Assembly (NCBI GenBank): GCA_951799425.1
Contig: OX637396.1
Coordinates: 40,539,901-40,603,900, forward strand
DNA: 64,000 nt
Direction: 5' to 3'
Source of the DNA: Ilex aquifolium
Lineage: Eukaryota; Streptophyta; Magnoliopsida; Aquifoliales; Aquifoliaceae
Part shown: piece by piece, positions 1 through 13,004 of the stretch
Numbering within the stretch: position 1 is the stretch's first letter
Layout: each line of letters starts with the position of its first letter
Translations under genes and position numbers: made by a program
The notes under the pieces: model-generated
The model's database searches: none
What the model saw: the letters and a program-made list of their open reading frames with translations, nothing else
Told to the model about the DNA's origin: nothing

Positions 1-919
1 AAAATACTAACTGCGCATTTTTTTAAATATTGTATTTTTTAGTCTGATTACAAAATAACACGTGAAAAATTTATTTATTATTTTACTTAACTTTTTAAAT
101 TTCAAAGATCAAATAAAATTGAAATTAAAATTTACAAATAAAAAATCTTTTTAAGATATGGTACTGAATTTTTTTTGAATATGATACCGAAAAAATTTAC
201 ATGCTCAGTTGTGTTTGGATTGTATATTTCGGGTTCATGTTGAATACTATCTCATAATTTTTCATTGATTAAAAATTTGCTAAATTCACCAAATAATAAA
301 AAATATGTAAACAATCATCTTTTACAAGGATTCGTGTTAATACCCAATAAAGAAATAACCAAAATATGGTATCTCATTTATACAATAAAAGTTCAATATG
401 TTAATCATGTTAATTTTACATTTTTCGTGTTGGCAATTCATATATTTTTAATTCGTGTCATATCTAGTTTGAGCATTAACCTGTGAATTTCATATCTAGT
501 TTTAGCTATTTTATCATATTGTATAAAAAATTTCCACTCTAAATGTAAGTAGGTGATTAAATATTTACTTTAGTTGAAGTATAAGTATGTTTAAATAAAA
601 ATTATTAAATTAACCATCTAGTGTCAAGACATATTACATAATTAATAAAATAAATTAAATAAGGTTGACTAGTATTCAACATGAACCCGAAATATATAAT
701 CCAAACACAACTGAGCATGTAAATTTTTTCGGTATCATATTAAAAAAAAATTCAGTACCATATCTTAAAAAGATTTTTTATTTATAAATTTTAATTTCAG
801 TTTTATTTGATCTTTTGAAATTTAAAAAGTTAAGTAAAATAATAAATAAATTTTTCACGTGTTATTTTGTGATCAGACTAAAAAATACAATATTTAAAAA
901 AATGTCCAGTTAGTATTTT
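1..919. mobile_element. MITE-like element with 249-bp inverted arms
   Basis: Bases 1-250 are nearly the reverse complement of 671-919. Both ends read AAAATACTAACTG in outward orientation, and the similarity continues through the whole arm to the GTTGAATACT region. About 420 bp of AT-rich sequence without a convincing ORF lies between the arms. The left end coincides with the window edge, so the target duplication cannot be checked and the element may begin a few bases earlier. Long arms and no gene fit a non-autonomous foldback or MULE-type MITE; the superfamily is inferred only. Confidence 0.7.
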
Positions 920-1084
920 GGTGGAAGAGTGCAAGTGGAGGCTTTGTATTTTGGGAATTTTTTGTCTACTTATGCAGAAAGTTGTCTACTTGTACAGGAA
1001 GTGAACCACACTTAACAAAACGGTGAGGTTTTGTGTAACAGCACACCGTGCTGTTTTTCATCAACAGCAGAGGAGCTGCGCCCC

Positions 1085-1255
1085 TCTCTCTCTCTCTATC
1101 TTCGCTCTCTCTGAAACCTTCTAGTCGCTCCGTCAGGCAAACAGACCACTCGTTGCCCGTGTGGGCTCGGGTTCGCACTTCGGACCTTATTGGATTTTAC
1201 TTTTGGAAATGGGCCATAGTACCAACTTTAATACCATATCGATATACTATAAATA
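1085..1255. repeat. Copy of the fructosamine-kinase upstream segment (empty site)
   Basis: A CT tract followed by TTCGCTCTCTCTGAAACC and about 140 bp more matches, in order, the two sides of the 11.1-kb MULE: 51,200-51,255 on its left and 62,403-62,550 on its right. Here the two sides are joined without the element, and one copy of CTGAAACCTT (1111-1120) stands where the element is flanked by two. The segment is therefore a paralogous unoccupied site. It may be a duplicated promoter and 5' UTR fragment or a dispersed repeat. A tandem pair of about 46 bp, TTTTGTGC(T/A)ATGTAATAAT and following bases, adjoins it at 1257-1345. Confidence 0.75.
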
Positions 1256-1345
1256 ATTTTGTGCTATGTAATAATAAAAATATAAATATTATAAAAAATA
1301 TATTTTGTGCAATGTAATAATAAAAATATAAATATTATAAAAATT

Positions 1346-2149
1346 AAAGAAAACAGAAAAAAATAAGAGAAGTAAGGAAGGAGAGATTGATGACCATTTA
1401 AAAATACTGATATATTTGAGTAGAAAAATAAATTTTATATTATTGAATCAAAGTATATAAAAATTAAATCAATCTTGAATGTTATTATATTTTATGAGTT
1501 AAAGAGTTCAAGTTACTATCGGTAATATTAGCTATATTTTATCCACACTACAAACTTTAGTTTCATTGACTTGTAGTTTTACTTTTAAAAATAATAAAAT
1601 AATAAAAATAAGTATTAAAGGGATTTTATGTGATAATTTTTATTATTATCAAATAAAAAATGGAGGAAAAGTATTATTTAAATTATTTATTTACTCTCAT
1701 TAGATAGACTAATTAGAACTAGCACTAAAAGAAATTAGACATTTAACCGCTAAAATTCTTATGGTTAAATGTTTAAAAGCTACAATCTTGCCACTAAAAA
1801 TCTTATTTTTTGTGGTGTAGGGTGTCCCAAGCACTTTTTATTTATTTATTTTTTTATCATGGTTAAAATGTTAAATGTAAATAAATTGAGTTATTGCGTA
1901 CAATTGTTCAATTGTACACCTATATCAAATGATTATAAACTTTTGAACACATTTTGGACATATACTTATGTAACCGTCTTGATAAATTTTGAATATATAC
2001 AAAAACTAGTTATTGTCTGTGCCTGAAGGTACAGAGTAATAAAAAAAAATGGTCAACAATAAATATATTTGTATTTATATCTAAAATCAAATCACAAATA
2101 TAGAGGAAAGAGAAATGAATTTGAGCACCGATTATAGTGAAAGTGAGCG
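1346..2149. other. AT-rich intergenic stretch
   Basis: I see no gene here. A small segment near 1722-1818 starts CACTAAAAGAAA and ends TTTTTTGTGGTG, which could be a worn CACTA-type MITE, but the ends match poorly. The rest is AT-rich DNA with short chance ORFs. Confidence 0.4.
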
Positions 2150-2632
2150 ATGATAGTAGTGGTGGGTGGTAGTGGCAGTGGTGGTGATGGTCGTGAGGGG
2201 TGGTGGTGAGGCGATAAGGGTAGTGGTGGTAGGGGTGGTGGTGGTGGGGTGACAGTAGTAGTAATGGCGACGGTGGTGATAGTAAGAAGTAGTGGTGGTT
2301 GTTGTGACAGATGTGGTGGTGGGGTGGCGGTGGTGGTAGGAAAGTGGCGATGGTGGTGGGGTGGAGGTGACAGTGGTGGGGTGGCAATGGTGGTGATGGT
2401 AGGGGGTGGTATGGTGACGACAACGATGGTGGTGGGGTCGTAACATTGGTGATGGTGGTGGGGTGGCGACGGTGGAGGTGATAGTGGTAGTGGTGATGAT
2501 GGTGGGGGGTAGTTTAGTAGTTGGGTGGCGGTGGTGGTGGTAATGGTAATGGTGGTTGGGGGTGGTGGGTGTAGTGGTGATGGTGGTGGGACGATGGGGG
2601 TGATGGTGGTAGTGGTGGTGGTGCGGTGGTTC
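2150..2632. repeat. Degenerate GGT/GGTGAT trinucleotide tract
   Basis: About 480 bp is dominated by GGT, GAT and GTA triplets (GGTGGTGGTGATGG and variants) with strong G/C strand skew. The reading frames through it on both strands encode only Gly/Val or His/Pro/Thr runs. This is a repeat, not a gene. Confidence 0.85.
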
Positions 2633-3475
2633 TAAACATTAATATTTTTTTTTTAAAGTATTTATGAGAAATTATAAATATTAAAAACATTTTTAAAAAG
2701 TCACCCCAAACAAACCCTTAGGGGCTTATTTTTCCCATTAAATTTGGAGTGTTAATATTAGCCGTTGAAAAAAAAAAAAAATTAGCCGTTGGATTAACTT
2801 TAAAATAAAATTGGAAGAGATCTCAACCGTGAATAGTAAAAGTCATTTTGTTTATTTTTTGAGATTTGAATTGTATTGTACTTTATTATATACATAATTT
2901 TATAATTTCCAAAATATTATGGGATTATTTTGTTATCATATAAAATTAGGGTCTCTGTGCAATAAAAAAAAAAATTCCTTTTGTAAGTAGATACTGAATC
3001 AAAGTCACAAATTAAAATTATTATTTAAAACTTGATATAAATATGTTTGTTTAATAACCTTACATTAATAAGATCGAAACATATGACAAAGAGAAATAGA
3101 GATAGAGAAAGACAGAAACTGAGAAAGGAGGAAAAATTATTGACGACTTTGTGACCACAAACGAGTGCGCGAAGTGACTGTTATTATAATCCAGGGAGAT
3201 GAGATTTATCTTTATTTGAGCAATTGATGGCAACTCTATGATATTAGGTAATTCATGACACTTTTTGATCTAATTTTGAATTTTTTGTATCTAATAGGAC
3301 TTGGTGATCTTGTTCAGGAAAACGATCAAGACTAAAAAAACATAATATATCCATTAATTTACTTGTAATTTTGATATTTATGGTATTAATTACGACATAC
3401 ATTACAGAGTTTAATTCAATGAGTGAGCTAATTGATATCATGATTGTCTATATATAGAGAATAATAAAGTTATTA
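2633..3475. other. AT-rich intergenic stretch
   Basis: No gene, RNA gene or clear repeat boundary is visible. Poly-A and poly-T runs occur at 2646-2656, 2767-2780 and 2966-2976. Confidence 0.4.
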
Positions 3476-4405
3476 GAACATCTCCAAGCATGACTCAAAT
3501 TTAATCTCAAATTTGAGTAAAAAACTTGATTTGGTATAGAGTACTTTAATGGGCAAACTCAAATATCTATTCAAATTTTTTTAAAAAATTCTTTTATTAT
3601 CTCAAAATTCAGTTTTTATATCATTCAAATCATGAAATTTGATAAAATAAATGAAAATTTCATATCTCTCCATAAATGGGTAATTTAAAAAAATTTAAAT
3701 ATGGATACAACACCACCTGAGAATAAAAAGAAATAGAAAAAACAAAAGAAAATCACCCCAAAATTTTCAGATTGTTCTAATCCATTATCTTCTTCTGTAA
3801 ATTCAGATAAAAAAAAATTATTTACTTTGATATTGGTCTAGTATGAAGAATACAAAAAACAGATTATTTTCAACAAAAATGGATAATTGAAGAAATAAAA
3901 TGACAAATTTTCTAAATTTGTGGGTAGTGAAAACTTGAAATTTCATGAAGAATCGGAGGCCTACAATTGCACTACCGATAATATTTAACTTGAAAAAATA
4001 AAAAAAAAATTTGATGGGTAGGTTTAGGATTTATATAATATGAAAGATTGATGAGAATAAAGTTTTAAAAAATACAAGAAATCAAGAAGATAGACGATGA
4101 AAAGGAAGAAGCTTATCTATAAGTTTTTAAAGAATTTGTGAATGTTTCGGTGGCGGTCCGCGATGGAAATAACGTAAAATATAGAAGGAAAAAATAGGTA
4201 AAGAATAAGTCATCAAACAAATCTTTTGACTTTGGATAAAATAAAAAGTTACCGTTGAAAATTTGATATAAAATTTGAGTCTATTTTAATTTGGGTCCAG
4301 AATAAGTTTTTTGTTGATTTGGTATATGTTTGAGTCCAAGGTTGAAGAAGATTTTTAAACCATTTAGACTCAAATTTAAATTTGAGTCTAAATTTGGAAA
4401 TATTC
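3476..4405. mobile_element. Tourist-like MITE (PIF/Harbinger type), TTA target duplication
   Basis: The left end GAACATCTCC and the right end (reverse complement GAATATTTCC) begin imperfect inverted repeats rich in CAAATTTGAGT, seen near 3496-3521 and 4369-4390. TTA precedes the left end (3473-3475) and follows the right end (4406-4408), the duplication typical of PIF/Harbinger MITEs. There is no coding capacity. Family assignment rests on the TTA and the end sequences. Confidence 0.65.
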
Positions 4406-6359
4406 TTATGCAACACTTTTAAAGTATGAAAATTTATTGAGATTAATTCTAAATAGTTTTAATACTTGTGTTTTGTAAAAAAATATAATAAGTCTTTTTT
4501 TTTTTGTCATATTTATATATATTATGCTTCCCAAGTTTTGGTCTTTTGGGTTTAATGAATTTTTATGTATTAAATAAGAAGTAATTAAATATAAATATAT
4601 TATTCAATTTTTATCGATAGTAGATAAAAAATTATAGTTATTACAATATCCAATGCCTACCCACAAATAAGTTTTTGGCTCCGCTCGTAACTCAACTCGT
4701 TAGTACATCAGTTCTACACAAGTAACAATTTTGTTTCCTTTTTAAGTAGAAATGTATATTTACATTCTCAACATTGATTAAATATACATAAATATATTTA
4801 ACTAACATTAGTATTTATTTTCACTCTTTAGAATCTAGACTTTCACTTCACTTCAAGTCTTCACCCCTGCACCTCCATCACTCTCAGAACCCTCTCTCAC
4901 TCGTCACTCCTCCCTCTCTCACTCGTCAGAGTCGTCTTAGACTCTCAGCCTCCCTCTCTCACTCGTCACTTCTCCCTCTCTCACTCCCTTTCTCTTCATC
5001 TACGTCTCACTCTTCATCTCAAATCACTTGAAAAAATTAGATCTACAGTTGAAAAAATAAATGTACACTTCAAAAAATTAATCCGAATTAAGTAACTCAA
5101 GTTCAACTAGATTTTTAACCCGAAATCAGCCCGAATTAAGTAACCCGAATTCAACCCAAGTCCGCCTGTATTAAACTCGGACAGTACTTGGATTGAGGTA
5201 GGGTTAAAGTTAGGGTTAGGGTTAGGATTGAAGATTATATAACTAAGATTTGACAAGGGTTGACCTCTCAACTCGCCCAACTCGCTCGAGTTACACCCCT
5301 AAATACCTCCACCCAAAAGGTTGTAATTTTGGACACTATATATTAATACGATTGGATACGACTCAATTTCGACCGATATGTGCAGCGTGGACACACCACC
5401 GTCAGGGCCTCAACTCAAGGGCGAAGCCAGCTTATGTCCAGAGGGGGGCACTTGCCTACTCTTAATATTTTTTTATTCAAATTATATTAAGAATTATTTG
5501 AATAATTGCTTGGAAGGTCATGACACGTGCACATGGCTTCCATCTCAAATGTTGGTGCACCTACTTGCATGTAGAAAGGATCCTACGTTTTGTACTCATT
5601 GCTCACCCGTGGTGGCACTTGTCACTTGTGTCGAAAGCATTGTCAAAAAATATGGGCCACGGCAATCAATCACCTGGTCAATGGGCCAGGCCCGGAATAG
5701 CCTACTTAACAAATAACCTCCGTGGGCTTTATAGAGCTATTTTGTTAGGCCTAGTGGGCAAACCATGGCCCATGGACCTACCGCTCAAGTGATTTTGTTA
5801 GGCCTAGTGAGCCAAACCATGGCTCGATTTGAGTAGTTATATTTGCATAAATAGTTTGAATTATGTGGTCAAAGAACTTCTTTTTGGTAGGTAAACAATT
5901 TCAAATTTATCTCGAAATACTTATAAACTTCGCTCTACTCGTATATTAGATTTTTGAGAAATTCCTAGTTATAGGGATTGATTATGTGAATGGTTTTTTA
6001 AATTTTTTGAAATTTTCATCCTGGAGAAGCTGATTATTACATGGCTAGATAATTACGCTTTATATTTTATTTTTTTAGAAATTTTTGTTGGGTTTCGTTC
6101 AAACTTGAATGCTTATCTACTTTTATCAAACTGGGCCGAGTTATAATCTAAATTAACCGGTCACAAGCGGGCCACATTTGATCATACTCAAGTTCGACGA
6201 GTTTTGCTCAATCAACATCCCCAACAACGAATAGGTAGATTATAGAGGTAAAAAAGTCCTCCTTTTAGGTCCAGGTCAACGGACGTGAGCCTGATAAGTC
6301 CAAGTTGCCACAGCCACGCTAGCGAAGGATCATGTATAACTTCTCGTTAATTCCGTGCT
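4406..6359. other. Intergenic stretch with worn repeat pieces
   Basis: No gene is visible. A CT-rich block with repeated CCTCCCTCTCTCACTCGTCA (about 4868-4985) resembles a transposon leader. Segments such as CTCGAGTTACACCCCTAA (5284-5301) and GGGCGAAGCCAGC (5419-5431) look like the ends of old DNA transposons. ORFs at 5250-5465 and 5378-5792 are short, overlapping and without a recognisable domain. Confidence 0.4.
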
Positions 6360-6362
6360 TAA

Positions 6363-7060
6363 TGCTCCGTTTGATAGGAATGATGGAAAGTAGGAGGGAT
6401 ACATTTTCTATCCTTCAAGGAAGGAAAGGAGGATGGATACACTTTCCTTCTTTCGTGTTTGGTTGGATGGATGGAAAATAAAAATGACTAATTTTTTTTT
6501 TGTGCTGGATAAGATTAAGGGTGACAATCGAGTCGTATCGTGGAAGATTTGCGTTGAGTCATTACGGATTTATGTCGAACATTAGTAAAATCTAACTCAA
6601 CTCATTTAATTAATTATGTCGTGTCGAGTTGCGAGTTGACATGTTCATTATTATTATTTTTTATTTTTTATTTTTTAAATTTTAATATTTTTTAAATATT
6701 TTTTAAATATTTTAATTTTTTTTAATTTTATTTTTAAAATTTTTTAAAAAATATATATATATATAAATACATATTTTATCATTGTATTTTTATGTGAAAT
6801 TAATGTATATAATATATGTATATATTAAAAGATATATAGACAAATAAGATACATCTCAACACAAATAATTAACTTTCCATCCACTTTCCTTCAGATTTTG
6901 GAGGGATTGATTTTGGTGAGTTGGAAGGAAAGTTAATCCATCCACTTTTTCATCCTTCCTACTTTTCTTCCTTACCAAACATGATATTTTATTTATCCCT
7001 CCCACTTTTCATCCTTCCAACTTTCCATCTTTCTATTTTTCCATCGTACCAAACGGAGCA
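6363..7060. mobile_element. Tourist-like MITE with TAA target duplication
   Basis: Inverted termini TGCTCCGTTTG (6363) and CAAACGGAGCA-like (to 7060) continue inward as GGAAAGTAGGAGGGATA and its counterpart. TAA flanks both sides (6360-6362 and 7061-7063). The centre, about 6500-6890, is AT-rich and may itself contain a further insertion, because the inverted arms end there and the base composition changes. Confidence 0.7.
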
Positions 7061-8509
7061 TAACCTGATATCTCTATTTAGGTGACAGATCATCGTTAGT
7101 TGATAGATAACTTCAAGCCCATGCATAAACTATTAATCACATAATGGGGAAATTATACTTTAACCTTTGTGTGGGGGGACCAATGTAGACTTTCTGGGCA
7201 CGTTAAAAACGAGACCCTATCAATATATTAAATAATATTGATAGTATTATATATTAATATAAAATATTTAAATATAGTATTTGGAATTATTTTTCTTGCT
7301 TATACATCTTGTGATGTGATTCAAATTTTTTATTACATGATTTGGTTGTTCAATTGTTAAATCATCACGAATACTTTTATTTATGTTTCGTTTATTCCAA
7401 CACCAAATACATTAAGTGCTTCTTTAATGTAAATTTTTATAATTTTGAGTAGACTTATTGATAAAGAAAAATTACATCTAGACCCTTGAAATTTGTCACT
7501 TAATCACTCAGACCCATAATAGTTGAAATATTACACACAAATTGTCTAAAGTTTATACGTGTGTAACACTTAGATCCCTGTCGTCAATATTCGTTAGTAA
7601 ATTACACCCAGACCCTTTAAAGTTTTTAGACGTATAATACTTAGACCCTTCAAGTTTAAATGTTATACTTAGACTAAAAATACTCTAATAAAAGATAAAA
7701 TATCAAATACTTTAAATTTTACAACCAAAATTCATATTCTATTGTATCATTTATTGAAATAAAAATCCAATTTTTTTAAAAAAATTATAATTAATATACA
7801 ATTATACTATCGTAAATTATAATAATGTTTTGAAGCTTACATATATCGGAAAAACGACTACACCCTCAGAAAATGGATTACAGCATTCTCATTTGTCAAT
7901 GTAGACTTTGCATGGATGGTGACCTTTCCATGATATGAACTATCCTACTAATTGTCTAATAAAAAAAAAAAAAAAACATGGTTTGAAATACCTCCTTCCA
8001 TTCTCCATGAATTTTTTCATGTTCTTGACAAGTCAGAGAGAAATGGATACATTTTACTAATAGGTTATATGGTCGGAATGCATTCTGGCTGTTAAACAAC
8101 TATCTGCTCTAAAAGTTTAAGCTGTTGAAGAGAATATAACTTAAGTAATTATATTTCAACACTTGCTTACTGCACGTAATTTATCATTCTTTGTATTTGA
8201 AGCTGCATGAATGTTTTCTTCTTCACAATTAGAATTAGAAGTAAGATTTTTTTTTTCTCAAATATTTTTATTAAATACAGGCTCATCGATTGAAAAAAGG
8301 GAAGTTGAAAAGCATTAGTTGATTTGTTGTGGTTAATGTTCATCTATAGGTGAGATCAGTCTCTTAAATAAATTGGATATGTAATATTAATTGTCTCTGT
8401 GATTTTTTTTTTTTTGGTTGGAATGGTTTCCTGTTCGGTTATGCCTAGTTTTGTTATTTTTCAACTTAGCTATAATTTTTCTTTTGAATGTAAGTTTAAT
8501 GAGTTTCGA
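7061..8509. other. Intergenic stretch, possible old transposon remnants
   Basis: Repeated phrases such as ACTTAGACCC and CAGACCC between 7475 and 7680 suggest an old repeat, but no ends can be set. No gene is supported. Confidence 0.35.
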
Positions 8510-8695
8510 AAACATATTTGCATACGCCGAGAAAATTATCGTCTATTGCCGGCATGGACTACCAAGCTGACGTTTCTTTTTTCGCTTGGACAAACGCTGA
8601 TAACTTTTTTGACGGCGAAATAGACAACAATTAACAGAGACGCTATTAATATCATTTTTCGACTTTTAGGGTGGTTGCAAAAATTCTTGTAGTGA
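8510..8695. mobile_element. CACTA-type transposon terminus (fragment)
   Basis: The sequence ends TTCTTGTAGTG at about 8695. Its reverse complement, CACTACAAGAA, is the standard terminal motif of plant CACTA (En/Spm) elements. The adjoining 180 bp has a base composition unlike its surroundings and short CGACGG/GCCGGC-type motifs, as expected of a subterminal region. No partner 5' end was found upstream, so this is a truncated piece. Confidence 0.5.
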
Positions 8696-11270
8696 GTAAT
8701 ACGATTCTACAATTTTTTTTAAGAATCACAAGATGAATCTAATATGTTCAAATTTATCCAAATATTTTTTTTGCAAAGTGTTGGAATCGTGTTCAACAGG
8801 TAATAATCAATTTAGATATTAATTTATATAAATTGATGTGGTAAAAAATAATACTAAGGTGGGCATATATCTACATCTATGATAAAGTTTTTTGTAATGT
8901 ATATAAGATATGTTAACCAAAAAAAATGCATGTCCCCCTCGGGGGGTCTAATGCTGGCTCCGACGGTGGTTGTTAACATGTATTGAATATTTAAATTCTC
9001 AAAAGATAGATAAAAAAAACATCATGCAACATGATTTATTTTAATCAAGCAGCATAGAATTTTTACAGGCTGCCGGAATAAATAAATTATAAAGAAAGGA
9101 CCAGTTAAAATATTAATATTTTGGGTGGGTAAGTGGAAAACCATAGAATAGTTAGAGGTCAAAAATCCAATTTTTTAATCTTGGGGCCATCCGCAATTCA
9201 TCGGCTCGAAATATTATGCATAACTGAATTAATCTTTTTTTTTTGATCTGATTAAAAATAAATAATCCACATCGTAACTATGATGCTGGTGCTAGTGCTT
9301 GTCTTAGAATTAGATTAGAAGATACTTTTTTAAAATTTTTAATTATAATACATATTTTTTACTTCTTTGGATCGATTTAATATATTTAAGGGTAAATTAG
9401 ATAATTAGAATTTTTTTTTATTTTTCTTTCTTTCAAACAATATAATGAAATTTTTTTAAAATTTTCTCGCAAATTTTTTATGTTAATCAAATACATACAT
9501 AAAAATATATATTTTTTCATTTTTTTTTTCTTTTACTTCACTTTCTATCATTTTTACTTTCCATCATAATTTTCTTTCTAATCAAATAGACCCTTGGAAA
9601 AAATGACTTTTTCTTATTGGAGAAAATGACTTTTTTATATTAACCATTAATTGATAAAATAAATGATATTCTCATGACTAAAACACAAAAACCTTGCATA
9701 TAACAACACATCGTTTGAGAGACGCACCTAACAAGATTACGTAGATTTCACATGAAATATGCATGCAATTGCTAAACTTCACTTAACGAGAAAAAGAAAA
9801 GTCTTAGTTACTATTTTTTTTTTATTAGTTTAACATTACTCTTTACACCAAATGACTGAAAGAGTAAGTGCCAAGAAAAAAGAATGAATATGAACCATCT
9901 GATGAAAAATGGACAGTTTACCAATCCAATGATTCACATTTTGATTTTACATTCCTTTCTCTGGTCAACTACTTGGAAAACAACTAACCAACCAAGGAAA
10001 GTTCATACCTTATGTTAGAGGTATGCTAACATACCCAAAAGAGGTTTTCTTCCAACTTTGGAAAAAAGCATTAGCTTTTGTAGGGAAGGTAGACTTTTGG
10101 GTATTTTTTGTATTTTTTTAAAGATTGCAAGGGAAAGTTTTGGCGTAACGATAAAATTGTTACATTGTTATATAAAAATTACGAGTTTGAGTCAAAGAAA
10201 TAATTTTTCTACTTACAGAAATAAAATTTAATAACAGAACTCTCATATACTAAGTATTTAATTTTATCTACTTTTCTAGCAAGTCTTGGTTTTAAAAGAG
10301 TCACTGGACCCGCATCTTTAAATGGGTGGTGGCTTTTTCATTGGTTTTTGTCATATGAACACAAGGAAAAGTGGAAGCAATTTCCAAATTGTGTAGACCC
10401 CATGCCTTTGGTAGTTGGAGACTTTTTTAATCCATCAATGGGAACGAATTTGGTGTTAATTTTCTAAAATAAATATTAATTTTGATGAAATTGAAGGTAA
10501 ATTTAGTGTTAATTTTCTAAAATAAATATTAATTTTGATGAAATTGAAGGTAAATTTGCTGTCAGTTTGATTAAAATGAAATTTTAAATTGATAAATTTA
10601 CTGTTAATTTAGTGATAATCGCTAAAATTGAATGTCCATTTGATTTAAATTGAATGCAATTTTTATAAAAATAAATTTTAAATTAATAAAATTTAATGTT
10701 AATTTGATGTTAGCCTCTACACCCACCACCCACCACCCACCACCTGCCACAATTCATATTTCATCAATTGAATGCAAATTTGTTAAGATTAAATATTTAT
10801 TTAGTTTTAATTTAATAAAATTGAATATTAATTTGGTATTGAATTAATGAAATTGAATATTAATTTGATACCATTGAAGGAAAATTTATATTATTTTTAT
10901 AAAATTAAATTTTAAATTTATTAAATTGAATTCATAAATAATGAAATTGAATTAAAAATTAGTCAAGAGTATTTATGTCTATATATAAGTATATAATCGT
11001 ATATAATCTATAAAGATGGCGTATAAAAGACTGAAAATGATTTTCTGTAAGGGGAATTTAGATAAGAACATAATTTCCACAAAAATCTGATAGGGGTAGC
11101 AATGATTATTTCAAAAACTAGAGGAGTGTTCCTGCAATTATGCTATTTTCCAGGGTGTGTCAGTGAAATTTATCCTATAATTTTTTATTATTAATAAAAT
11201 TTTGCTTTATTTGGATTTTACTTCCTAAAAAAAAACCAACAATCTTATCTGCACGAAAACCCTCCCTTAA
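8696..11270. other. Intergenic stretch upstream of the beta-glucosidase
   Basis: No gene is visible. At 10,451-10,560 a 55-bp unit containing TTAATTTTCTAAAATAAAT is present twice in tandem, and related AATTGAATG-type phrases continue to about 10,960. The last 200 bp before 11,270 presumably hold distal promoter sequence of the gene that follows. Confidence 0.4.
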
Positions 11271-11273
11271 ATC

Positions 11274-11282
11274 CTATATAAA
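11274..11282 (+). promoter_or_regulatory. TATA box of the beta-glucosidase gene
   Basis: TATATAAAC lies about 115 bp upstream of the ATG at 11,393. It is followed by a C/A-rich leader (CACATTCACAGGCACAAAGC) typical of a plant 5' UTR. No other TATA candidate lies at a suitable distance. Confidence 0.6.
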
Positions 11283-12121
11283 CCAGAAGAACCTCACCCT
11301 TCTATTTCACATTCACAGGCACAAAGCTACCACAAAGCAAAGTTGTTCAAAAAGTCTCTGCTGAGAACTTTAAGGTTTTTCTAAGATCAGTTATGGAGGT
11401 TCATGGTGATAAGGGAGTGAGTAGTAATGGTGCTAGTAAGGTTAGCCGTTGGGATTTTCCTGAGGATTTTGCCTTTGGGACTGCTTCTTCAGCTTATCAG
11501 GTGGGTAAGGTTATTTTTGTTTTGATCTTAGAGGATATGTAATGGTTTGAACTGATGATTTGTTTGTGTGGTTTTTTTGCTCTTTTGATCTCTTGTAGTA
11601 TGAAGGTGCTGCACATGAAGGTGGTAGAGGGCCAAGCACATGGGATCATTTCACCCAGAGAACACCTGGTCTCTCTCTCTCTCTCTCACTCACACACACA
11701 TACATGTACAAACACAAACACAAAATGTAATGAAGGTTGTCTTTGACCATTAGATGGCCAGTGTACCCAACAAAGAGGGAAGTAAAGGGTTTGATTTAGT
11801 TTTTTAACTGTTTTGAGTGGTAAAACCTGTAAAATTAATGAAAGTGCATGGTCCTGCATACTGGATATTGGCCTACTCCATTTTCTCACACAAATAAACA
11901 CATACGCACTCATTTTGATAAGAGTTTATATCCATGGCAGGTAAGGTGAAGAATGGTAGCAACGGGAACGTCGCTATCGATTCTTATCATCGTTTCAAGG
12001 TAATGTTAACACTTAAGCTATTGCCTTCAAAAATCGTATTATGCAGGCATGTTCTTGGATCTTAGGATCTATCAATCACATTCTAAAAACTGGGGTGTGG
12101 CCGTGTGGGTGTGTGGGGGGT

Positions 12122-12148
12122 GGGGGGGGGGGGGGGGGGGGGGGGGGG
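12122..12148. repeat. Uninterrupted G27 run in intron 3
   Basis: A run of 27 G is followed by GT and GA microsatellite sequence to about 12,185. It lies in intron 3 of the beta-glucosidase pseudogene. Such runs can fold as quadruplexes and vary in length. A CT/CA microsatellite (about 11,669-11,725) occupies intron 2 in the same way. Confidence 0.85.
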
Positions 12149-12893
12149 AGGTGGGGTGTGTGTGTGAGAGTGAGAGAGAGAGAGAAAATTAAATATTTTG
12201 AGTTTAAGAAACGCTATTAGAATCTAATTTGATGACCTAATTTACTATGACTTTTAGATTGATTGTAGAATTCATCAAACATTGGAATTTAGTATTGATC
12301 TAATAATTTTAATAGTATTAATAGTTTACTCGAGTTTGAGTTTTATCTCGTCAAATGAAGGGGTTGATGAGAACTAACACCTAATCCGGCCACGCTTGAT
12401 CAATGCATGCTTAGATCTACTATGAATTAACAAAATTTTGACAGGACATACAAAGAAGATAATAACGCAAGATTGGGTTGAGACTAACCCCTGAAGAATC
12501 ACTATTAACTCATATTTAACAATATAAACATTACAGGAAGATGTGGCGATTATGAAGAAAAAGGGTTTCAATGCCTATAGGTTCTCTATTTCTTGGCCTA
12601 GAATATTGCCAGGTGAGCATCATCTCTTTTTAATAATCATCTCTCTCATAAACTTCAAGCACCATTTGATCAAGTCACTTAAGCATACAATAAAAAAAAA
12701 TTGTTGTTCTTAGAGTAATTTGTTTTAAAATATTTCAAATGTTAGGTGGAAAACTAAGCGGAAGGAATCAAATACTATAACGACCTTATCGACGAGCTCC
12801 TAGCCAAGGGTCAGGATTCGATCTCGACTTTCTCATCATGGATTGACTATTTTAATTTGTAAACTTCTCTCATTTCAGTCTTTAATTAATTAA

Positions 12894-13004
<111 letters not shown>

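Noticed and set aside
2010..2446. ORFs encoding His/Pro/Thr-rich proteins
   Set aside because: They are translations of the GGN repeat and have no codon or domain evidence.
5205..5233. Telomere-like GGGTTAGGGTTAGG
   Set aside because: Only about two units, and plant telomere repeats are TTTAGGG; no array is present.
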